Source: Antedon mediterranea (taxonomy: Eukaryota > Echinodermata > Crinoidea > Comatulida > Antedonidae). Taken from it: a stretch of DNA of 64,000 nucleotides. Below the pieces are notes generated by a model. That model saw only the letters and a list, made by a program, of their open reading frames with translations. It had not been told where the DNA came from and did not search any database. The stretch is taken from assembly GCF_964355755.1 (NCBI RefSeq), contig NC_092676.1:28068288-28132287 (forward strand), read 5' to 3'. This document shows, piece after piece, positions 50,281 through 62,200 of the stretch (position 1 is the stretch's first letter; each line of letters starts with the position of its first letter). The position numbers and the translations under genes are program-made.

Positions 50281-53200
50281 CTAATTTTATTACTACTATT
50301 GCTACTGTTAGCAATAACAAATTAAGGTGAAAGATAAAAGATAGTAATTGTTAAACAATTATTTTATTCTATGACAGATTTGTGATTTCTGTCTATTTGT
50401 GTTTTCTGCATCTAAAACTAAAAAATACATTTCATTGAACAATACTATCATTAGCCTAAGTGTATTCAATGTATTGTATTCAATGTACTGTATGAAGAGT
50501 GATAGAACGTACAATGGTATACAGTAGCTATCATTAGCCTAGGTGTATTCAATGTATTGTATTCAATGTATGAAGAGTGATAGAACATACAATGGTATAC
50601 AGTAGCTATCATTAGCCTAGGTGTATTCAATGTATTGTATTCAATGTATGAAGAGTGATAGAACATACAATGGTATACAGTAGCTATCATTAGCCTACGT
50701 GTATATATGGTATACAGTAGCTATCATTAGCCTACGTGTATATATGGTATACAGTAGCTATCATTAGCCTAGGTGTATATATGGTATACAGTAGCTATCA
50801 TTAGCCTACGTGTATATATGGTATACAGTAGCTATCATTAGCCTAGGTGTATATATGGTATACAGTAGCTATCATTAGCCTACGTGTATATATGGTATAC
50901 AGTAGCTATCATTAGCCTAGGTGTATATATGGTATACAGTAGCTATCATTAGCCTAGGTGTATATATGGTATACAGTAGCTATCATTAGCCTAGGTGTAT
51001 ATATGGTATACAGTAGCTATCATTAGCCTAGGTGTATATATGGTATACAGTAGCTATCATTAGCCTAGGTGTATATATGGTATACAGTAGCTATCATTAG
51101 CCTAGGTGTATATATGGTATACAGTAGCTATCATTAGCCTACGTGTATATATGGTATACAGTAGCTATCATTAGCCTACGTGTATATATGGTATACAGTA
51201 GTTACTACAATTTGTTTACTCTTTGTTTATGTCATTAATTAGCAAGTTTTTTTTTAGTATCATACACGACTGCCTCAAACTTTTACATTCATTCATTCAT
51301 CTCTTTATTTTGGAATACCATGATGACATAATATATCCATAGCAAAAGAAAAAAAAATATTAATCTAAGAACTCATATTACAAAATGATTCAATGAAACT
51401 AAAATCATGTTACTGCAGTTTAATAAAAAGTAGTTTAACTGCAGTAACTGCAGTATAATTATTTATGCAAGGTACTTACTGGTGCTTGAGATCATACTTA
51501 CAATTCTCTATGAGTGTTCTCATCTAGTGCACCTGATGAATCACCACCATATCCATTCTGTTCTGAGGCAGCAGACCTTCCATTTTCTATAGTCTTATTG
51601 ACTTGACTGTCATTTGAATGCAATGAACTCATTTGAACGCTTTCTACTTGAGCGTTCCTAAATTGAAGCGGAGAGCTTGTCATATACGTTGATCCTGGTT
51701 GATTCTCAATGCTTCGCAAAGGATCTTGAGATAGCATACTTAAATTAGAATTAAAATCATTTTGTTGTAAATGCGATAGCGGTAATTGTTGATTTCTTGC
51801 TAATAATGCTGATTGCATAAAATAGTCTTCATCGACTTCAATGCTGTCGTCACTCTCCTCATTTTTGTCTTCATCCTCATCGTCAAAATCGTCTCTTTCC
51901 CCATTACCCATCTCCTCCTCCTCTACACCGTCTAAATTTTGCCGTCCCTCTTTTCGTCCAACGGTTTTCCTTTTAGGTTTCGAACTGAAAAGGCAATCAA
52001 AATCAGAAGATAAACTATTGAAAACAAAGAAAAAAATAAACTCCTTTAAAAGTTCACACACCGCCAACACAGATACAAGCAAATACTTTCACACCAAAAT
52101 AAACTACTTACATGCATTTGGGTCAAATGTTTTACATCATAATACTGTATATATAAACACAACAGGCACAGAATATATACACATAATATAAGTATATCAA
52201 ATTAAACTGATACATACAATAACACCAAGAACAATGAAATATCATGTCATATAAAACAAAAATGCTATTAAAAATTATTGTCTACTTTTATGTTGTTATT
52301 TCAAATACAGTCAACTATCTCAAAACTGGTTTGCTTTGTATTAAGAAGAAGAATTAATAAATTGATCCCCCTCCCACTATATTCAGATTTCGGAATAGTT
52401 GACAGTATTTACACTATTTTTTAGCTTTTTTTTTAGCTGCCAAGTTTTCTTTTCACAATAGAACATACTATTATTAATAGCCTGTTTATTAGTAAACCAA
52501 TATACAGCAATAATGCATTATGGAACATATAGTGACGGATATTATAGTAAATAATATTGTTAGAGATATAACATTGAGTTACAGATTAAAAAGAAAGAAA
52601 TGGATTAAAATACAATATAAAACAGAGTTCACTAGCTTTAAGTGTAACATTCTTTTGAGTTCTTGACCTCTGGACTTGTAGGCCTACCATTCACATGGCA
52701 GAAGACAGGACTTAGAACTTACTTATAAGTCTCTAATAATAAAACTAAAGCAGAAGTAGATTTTTATTTTTTGAGGTAGCTCATTAAAAAATATCATAAA
52801 TGTCAGATAAAATATGTTATAAACTTTAAAATTGTTAATTTATATCAAAGCATGTCGTAATTGCATATCTATTTACAGTATGTGATTAGACAATTTTCAT
52901 ATTTTTGTTAATATTAATATTGTTATTCATTATTTCTTTTGGTTAAAAGTTATTTTCTAATATAATATATTTTAAATATTGGAGTTAACTTGACAGTGGA
53001 ATTAACTTGATGACAGGTCTATTTCAAATTTTGTTTAAAGCTCTGTCTACACTATGAAACTAGTTTGACAAAAAAATGTGATATGCCCAAATATGGTAGT
53101 GATATGACGTCATCATGTCCATATATAGGAACATCATATTTTGTTGTCACATAAAGTTTGATAGTGTAGACAGAGCTTAACATTGATAAAATGCGACACT

Positions 53201-56200
53201 ATGAGAATGACAAGACAAGCAGACTGACAATATGCAAATGAGAATGATGTCATCAGTTGAAAGAATACTATATACCTTGGTGCGCTGGTAGAGGGACACT
53301 CCAAGATAGAGTTGGGGTGAAAGAACTTTGCAGAACACATGGAATGACATGAAAGAGAGAAATACCAACAAAATATGTTGTGAAATCCCAACAAAATAAC
53401 CGTGCCTGATTGGTCAATATGTTTAAATTGTGAAATCCCAACAAAATAACTGAGCCCGATTGGTCAATATGTTTAAATTGTGAAATCCCAACAAAATAAC
53501 CGAGCCTGATTGGTCAATATGTTTAAAAAGATGAATAATATATGAATATTCATACTCATTTGGTTGTGAAATCCCCACAAAATAACCGTGCCTGATTGGT
53601 CAATATGTTTTAAAAGATGAATAATATATGAATATTCATACTCATTTGGTTGTGAAATCCCAACAAAATAACCGTGCCTGATTGGTCAATATGTTTAAAA
53701 AGATGAATAATATATGAATATTCATACTCATTTGGTTGTGAAATCCCAACAAAATAACCGTGCCTGATTGGTCAATATGTTTTAAAAGATGGATAAATAT
53801 ATGAATATTCATACTCATGTGTTCATAATTATATAATAGTTTAAATTAAACCTTGTTTTAACACACACCAAAAACCCACAAAAAACCTCATCAAATAGCT
53901 GTACACTAAACCAATGTGATTTCTCCCTGCAACCCAATCCAAAGCATTGTCGTCAAACATTACACATATTCTCTCCATTTTATTAAGCTCTGTCTACACA
54001 CAAATTGTATGTGACACAAAAATGTGATGTGCACAAATATGGTAGTGATATGACATAATCATGTCCATATATGGGCACATCACATTTTTTTTGTCACATA
54101 AAGTTTAATAGTGTAGACAGAGCTGTAAAGCAAATTATTGTTACTATAAAGTAACTATACTTACTTGGTTGGTTGGTCAAAATAATTAGACAGGATGGAA
54201 CCTTGTTTCACCAATTTCCTTGGTCTACTCTTACGAGATGCCTAAAAAATAATAATTAATATAAAAAACCCTTAATCTTCAGATAATAATACTACACTAT
54301 AGAGTATAGATGTTTGTGTTATGTTGTACCTTTGTGAATTGAACCATGCTACATAAACACTGTGGGACATTTACATGTAGTTAGACAGTAAGGATGTATG
54401 AAGATATAAAACCTTTAAGTTCTGTCTACATTATCAAATTAGTGCGATGTGCCCATATATGGTAGTGATATGCCCAAATATAGTAGTGATCATCACCATG
54501 TCTATATACAGTATGGGCACATCACATGTTTTTGTCAAATAAAGTTTGATAGTGTAAACAGAGCTTTATACTGCAAAGGATGATACTAAATTGTTACGAC
54601 TCACAACACAGATAGATTATTAGAATTCAGTTATATGTTACACTAACAAATATTAATATTATGTGTGATATATAGAATAGCAAATAGAACATTCAAAATA
54701 TAAAACAATGGGGACTTTGCAAACAATTAAATATTATAATACTAATACCACATAATAATAGACACATTGACAAATACAACTGGAACAAAAAGGATGGTAA
54801 GGCCGTTTCCTCTTTGCGACGACCTATGACCTATAAAGCTCTGTCTACACTATCAAACTTTATGTGAAAAAAAATGTGATGTGCCCAGAGAGATGTAATA
54901 AGCTTCGACTATATAATATCATTGAACGTGCCAACATATAAGCATGATGATGTCATATCACTACCATATTTGTGCATATCACTACCATATTTGTGCACAT
55001 CACAAACTAGTTTGATAGTGTAGACAGATTTTTAAGGTCATGGGAATTCATTGTATGTAGTTTGTGGGGGCATTGGGATATCCTTCCACAATTAATTAGA
55101 TAGATTCTATGTTCTGACGACCACTAATGAGACATTATGCGTAGGTCGTCGCAAATCAAAACTTCCAAATATATAATATATATATAATTGACACAAAATA
55201 AAAACATAATAAACAGTAAAGGAATCTATAAATTCTTACAAAAGGAAAGATGTACGTTTAAACACACTGTACAAACATGCCAAAATACAATTGATAACAC
55301 AATAATGAATTGTTAGTGCTATAATAAGAAAATGATGAAGTATTTTATGAAACCAACTACTAGAACTAGTCAACACAATCCAACAACATGACAATTATAA
55401 ACATATATACTGTGTATATAAACATATATACTGTGTATATAAATGCTTTTAAAAATATATTAGACAAAAAATAATTATTGGGAAATTTAGGTGGGATTTT
55501 GTTGAGATAAAAAATGATCCAATTATCCTTTCAAAATTTTGGGGAATTTTTTTGGATTTTGTTGATGTTTTATAAATAAAAATGAATTGTTATTGACATC
55601 GTTCTAAGAGTTATTAGTAGTGAAGATGTGCCAAATGTCTGCAATTGTTGTTGACATAGTTCTAAGAGTTATTAGTAGTGAAGATGTGTCTGCAATTGTT
55701 GTTGACATAGTTCTAAGAGTTATTAGTAGTGAAGATGTGTCTGCAATTGTTATTGACATAGTTCTAAGAGTTATTAGTAGTGAAGATGTGTCTGCAATTG
55801 TTGTTGACATAGTTCTAAGAGTTATTAGTAGTGAAGATGTGTCTGCAATTGTTGTTGACATAGTTCTAAGAGTTATTAGTAGTGAAGATGTGTCTGCAAT
55901 TGTTATTGACATAGTTCTAAGAGTTATTAGTAGTGAAGATGTGCCAAATGTCTGCAATTGTCTGCACATGGTATACCTCCATTAACTCCTCTTCCAGACT
56001 TGGCGCCCTCTATTATATGATAGAGTCAAAGTAAAAAGACAAGAAAACATTTTAATACAAAACATTAACCCAGAACAAACATGTAACAAACAACATTATT
56101 AATTCACATTTTTAAAATTCATTTAATAATTAAGACAAATTAATTGAATGCATTATAATTGACTGCAATGTACTTCTGAGTGATGCAGAAAGTAAACGTT

Positions 56201-59200
56201 GTCATTTAAGTATGATGATTCACTTCAAACAAAAAGAATACATTCAAGAAAAGTACAACAATAATATTGATAATGATGATTGATGTTGGTCATTGAGAAT
56301 AATCATTGTGGTGGTGGTGATTATGATGATGATGATGAAAATGATTTTGATTGTGATTATGATGATGATGAAAATGATTGTGATGATGATGATGATGATG
56401 ATGATGAAAATGATTGTGATGATGATGATGATGAAAATGATTGTGATGATGATGATGAAAATGATTGTGATGATGATGATGATGATGATGATGAAAAAAA
56501 TGATTGTGATGATGATGAATATGATTGTGATGATGATGATGATGATGAAAATGATTGTGATGATGATGAATATGATTGTGATGATGATGATGATTATGAT
56601 GATGAAACTGATTATGATGATGATGAAAATGTTTTTGATGATGATAACATCAATAAGAATGGCAGTGGTGATACATAAATAATATGATTCAAAAACATAA
56701 CCATCAGAATAGAAAATTGAGGGAAAAAATGTTATTATTTACAAAACTTCATTACAAACAGGTTACAATTGAATGCAAGAACAACATTCATTAAAATCAT
56801 TATTTGACATATTTGTCACATTTTCTTTAAAAAACATGAGCTTATCGATTCATTTACAATCATAGGCATAAAGAGTATAAAACTTTACACTTTACAATAA
56901 TTGTGAGTAAAATAAAAATAACACAGCAAACACATCAAAAATTGAAATCAAAGGATGGATAGACAGACAATAAAACACAATGAAAACCATAAAACACTTG
57001 TACAAGGAATTAAAATGAAGGAACATGTTTTTGTAAAGTACAATTATCATTGTGGAGACTACAATGAGCACTCTTTGGTGGCACAAAAAAGGAATGTTGT
57101 TTTTCTAAGGAAAGCATGAGCACCTTATACAGTAGTTGATCTACTTTTAATTGTGAAAAAGTAGGAGAGAAGAATTTAAGATCACACTATGTTTTAAAAT
57201 TCTTTGGTGAAGAGATAAAACAAAATAATACTTTAAGGGGAATGTAGATGGAAGTTTAATTTCAATTGTACTATTTGTTTGTATACAACTACAACTCAAC
57301 TACAGTATGGTAGGAGAGGAGATTTGCTTACTGTAGATCATATAGGATACTAGTAGTATATTTATTTTATGGGACAGGTTTATGGGATCTGAGAGGAATG
57401 AGTGAGTGAGTGTACACACTATTACAAATTTGTGCTAAAGGATCTTTCAAAAACGTTGAAAAGATAAAATAAAAACATTCCAAATGTACCTTAATTCTAT
57501 TGAATTCATTTTCAAGTGAGATCTATACGGAGGACAGAAATTAGACACAAAGATATGTAACGTCAAACCAGACACTATTAAACCTAACTTTCTTCATTTT
57601 TTTACAAATAATGTTGTTGAAAAAGTATTTATCTTAAGTAAAAATAGGATGACATTTAAAGGCCGGCTTTCAATTTAAATGAGAATTTTGTAATTGTTGA
57701 TATATGGTTTGGTTTGGCTGACTTGGATGTATTTAATGCAGAGAGGGGGTTGTATAGGGCTACAATAAATGGAACAAGGTATAAAGCTCTGTCTACACTA
57801 TCAAACTAGTTTGACAAAAAAAGTGTAATGTGCCTAAATATAGTAGTGAGATACAGTACCCAAATATAGTAGTGGTATGACATCATCATGTCCATATATG
57901 GGCACATACACAAAGTTTGATAGTGTAGACAGAGCTTAAGATGGTTGGAAGGTTCTGGTAATGAGGTGGTAATGAGGGATATGACAATTCAACTAAATAA
58001 TACCTCTGCATCTTGTGGTACCTGGAGTCAAAAATTATAAATAAACATAATGAAACTTTAGAGAACAAATAATGACAAAACAAACAAGAACATATTTGAC
58101 TGAAATTCAAGCTACAGTACAACCATAATACTGTACATTAGTTCATTCTTCAAGTACTATGGACCACATTATGTAAAATTTAAAACACAAAAAAACAGGA
58201 CAAATATGCCATTTTTGTGAATTCAATTTTGAAAGTTAGTTTAAAAAAAGCTCCCAAATAAAATTTTGTTAATAAATGTAAATGTTTCTTACCCTTGATT
58301 CAGCTTCAAACGCATCTTTTTCATCCTGAAGTTTCTTGTTTACGTCTCTAAAGTAATTAATTAAATAAATTAAAATAAATGACTGTTCCCATAGCTACTA
58401 AGGCGGACATATTCCAATGACAGAAAACAGACATTCAAACTTTTGGAACATTATGTATGATCCAAAATGGTAACTTACATATCTGGATGTAATGTTTGCA
58501 AGGGTCTTACAAGGGTCAGAGGTTATGAGTATGCAGACTGACAGGCAGAAACAGACATTCAAACACTTGGAACCTTGGGCATATCCGAAATGGTAACTTG
58601 AACACATGCTACAAATGTACATACATATAGTCAAGTACTTGTGCTAAGACAGGGTAAAATTTTTTTTAAATTAAAAGATAATATTTTAGGTTTACCTCAA
58701 GACATCCAGCTGATGAACAAGACTTTCTCTCTCACTGGTGATGCCCTGCGTCATCTTTATGGTGTGCCTTTGAAAAAAAAACATTTTAAGATATTTTGTA
58801 CAACTTAAAACTGAACCACTAACTATACTCTTTAAAGCTCTGTCTACACTATCATTATCAAAGTGTATGTGACAAAAAAATGTGATGTGCCCAAATATGA
58901 AATCGTCATGTCTATATATGGGCACATCACTATTTTTTCTCACATAAAGTTGGATAGTGTAGACAGAAATTAAACAATTCTATTTACTTACATGGCCCTT
59001 TCTTTTTTGTCTCTCTTTATTGTATTTTTCACTTCTTTTAGATACATCCTCTGTTCTTCCAAATTGGTTGTGGTGTCATCTAATTGGTCTATTAAAACAT
59101 CTTTTTCCTGCAAAATTGAATATTTTAATTGTCTAAACTTGTCTAAGATAAATATTAGATAAATCATAAATATAATCAATACAATTTTAAAATAGATGAG

Positions 59201-62200
59201 AATGAACTAAATGAATACCTTCTGCAGTTGTTGATTTTCTTCTTTCATAATTGACTCAGACAAACTAAGATGTTCAAGTTTTGATTCCAGCTAAAAAGAG
59301 AAACCAACAAGGAACATTTTACAACATTTAATAATAATCGTAATAATTCATTCACTTTATATTGCGCAAATGACGGAGAGAAGGTATTAAAATTTAACCA
59401 TAAAGACAGTCTTGATTGTTTTATGGTGACAGTCTGTGGTGCCGTGTTATAGTAACACAGTCTTATGGTGACAGAGCCTATGATGACACAGTCTAAAGCT
59501 AATACTGTAGTGTAAAACATGCTATGTAAATTACTGTTTAAAATGTCAAAGTTCATAGTTCATTGATTTTTTATTCCAGTATTGGAATAGATTTGAAAGG
59601 TCTTTTACTTAATCATGTTTTTTAAGCAGGTAGTGGTACATCACCATTAGATTACTACTAGGTATATGCTGTAATATTCATGTCTTCAAGCTGGGTTTCA
59701 GGGCTACCTTCAATCGAAGTGGAGTTGTGGCTTGGTACGTGGTTATGATGCTTGGCTACCACTCCAAGGGTCCTGGATTCAAGTCCCGTCACATGTCAGG
59801 ATTTTTTCTAAGGACCAAATATACAACTCCACTCCCAAATACTTGTAGTAAGACTTTGTTTATGTAGAGCATCTTGTGTATATGTTTGTTTTGTGAACCT
59901 CTGAGGGTCCCTAATGATCAGCTGGATGGATCACCCTTATTAAATATGGTTTTAAAAAAAAAATCTTATGTATCATAATAAAATAATTAGGAATTAAAAC
60001 GAGTATAAAATTACATCATACCTCACTATTTCTTATTTGACCAAAATGTTTACCAACCTTAGCCTGTTGCGCCAGTAACTCCCGTAACTCATTATCTTTC
60101 TGCGTAAGTTGTTGTGATAAACTATCCACCACCTTCTTCCCTTTATCCTGTTCCTGTATCAACAAAGGTCGGACAAACACATAGAAGATATAGATAAAGA
60201 TCATACCAACGGCATACGTAAATAGATATTCCATGGAAAAAGATTCTTGTTTCGTAGTAATAATATTAAAGATGTCATTAAACAGTGGAACTGTTCAGGA
60301 AAATAAACTATGTTTTTTAAAAGGCAGATTCTTTACAACTTTGCCTGATTCTCCCTTGTTAGGCACTATCAACACTGAACTTGATTTTTGTGGTTGTCTA
60401 TTGAACAATACAACTGTCAATGAACTACAAACACAGCTACAATAGCATTGTAATAATTCACTTTTAAATGGTTCACTTGTTTGATCTTTATTGTTGGAAT
60501 AACCTTTAACCTGAAGAAAAAACTCAAATAGGGCAACAGACACCCTTTCATACAGAAGAACATAAATTCTGTAGAATTCTACATAGATGATTCTATATCA
60601 AACAAGCAAATATATCCTGATATATTCCTTGAAACAGTGGAAATAGACAACTTGTCAAAATAGAAGATTCATTGTCTTCAAAACAAAACAAAAATATTCC
60701 AGCATCAAAAACTTCTACTTTAGTATATTGCACAGGATACAGCTAATGATCTACAATTGTATCCAGTTAAAACACTGTACAGTGCAGTGAGAGATCTACA
60801 ATTGTATCCAGTTTAAACTCTGTACTGTACAGCCAATATGCATTCTTTTTAACACAGTGTGTTTTAAAATTTCACATCTTGAATCCGTCTAACATTGCCA
60901 AATCCAAAACATCTAGTCACAAAATGAGGGTTGATAGTTCATTAGTTTTTTAAACCTAACCAACAGTTTCAGCCAAAAATCGTTTCATAATTAAAGATTG
61001 TTAAAATAATCTGCCTTGTATTTTTATAGATTTCGATTTTTCAAGGCTGTAATATTGCGTGCTTGAAGTCATTTGAGCTGACAGATTTAACATTTGCTGG
61101 TGGGTAGCAAAGCAGTTTGGTATGATGTCAAGGCAATTCTACAGACTTATCGGAAACAAAATAATACTAATACTGTAATAGGTTACTAGGGTTGCTATAG
61201 CTAATTAAAATAAAAAATTGTCAGGTCAGTTGCAAATCCAAGGGCCCTAAAGCTGCAAATTCAGGGGTCCTGAAGCTGCAGATCCAGGGGTCCTGAAGTT
61301 GTAGATCTAGGGACCCTGAAGTTTCAAATACAGGGGTTCTGAAGCTACAGATCTATAGGGTCCTGAAGCTACCCATCCAGGGGTCCTGAAGCTGCACATT
61401 CAGGGTACTGAAGCTGTACATTCAGGGGTCCTGAAGCTGCACATCCAGGGGCCTTTTGTAGCTGCAAATTTAGGATCTTAGTTGCAATCCAGGGATCACA
61501 CTTCAGCGTTAATTTTGATAATGTATTAACTACATTATTAATTCAAAAATTAACTTTAATGAAAACATTAGGTTGTAGTTAATAATGTTTTAAATAGAAA
61601 GTTAAACAGAATGTTTTATGAGGTCATTTTTTGGAGGATAAAGTATGACACAATTAATAAGTATTTTACCTCAGCCGCAATTCTGTCTTTCTCCATTTTT
61701 AATTGATGTTCCATTTCTTCATAAAGTTTTCTCACTTCTTGGTCATGTATTACTGACCGACTGTAAAAAATAACTTATATTTAGAAATAAAGGTATGGTT
61801 GCAGATGAAAGAAGTCTCTATAGAAAAAGAAAACCTTTACAGTCTAACCAGCCTAAAGCCCGGCGCACACTAGAGCTTCCGGCTGAGCCAACTGGCACGA
61901 GTAACACTTTGCTCACAGTGTGCGCCGGAGAATTCGTGAGGAATCGGCCATGCCTCAAGTGTGCGCCGAATGTGAGCTTCCTGCTCACTAAAAAATTCCA
62001 CTGCACATGACATGTTCTGATTTATTATAATATGTCAGCGCGTGCCGTATAGCGTATTAAGTAACTATCCAATCAGAAAATCGCGTTTAGTGTGCGTCCG
62101 ATAGAACGCGATCACAATTTGCGGCAAATTTTTTAGTCAGCCAAGTGTTACTCGTGCCAGTTGGCTCAGCCGAAAGCTATAGTGAGCGCCAGGCTTAAGA

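Noticed and set aside
50460-51195. Regular 37-bp repeats resembling a CRISPR array
   Set aside because: Units abut without unique spacers, and the genome is animal.
53134-53394. Minus ORFs of 86 and 64 codons
   Set aside because: Overlap a family 1 element and a tandem repeat; the large Rab frame is continuous without them.
55604-55985. 121-codon ORFs on both strands
   Set aside because: 51-bp minisatellite artefact.
56280-56682. Poly-Asp and poly-Met ORFs
   Set aside because: GAT trinucleotide microsatellite.
59718-59790. tRNA gene
   Set aside because: Has A- and B-box-like words but no cloverleaf pairing, and leads into a SINE body with an A tail.
60016-60057. Extension of the coiled-coil exon past 60058
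   Set aside because: A GTTGGT donor at 60057 keeps phase 0 into exon 59219-59290, whereas the extension ends in a stop.
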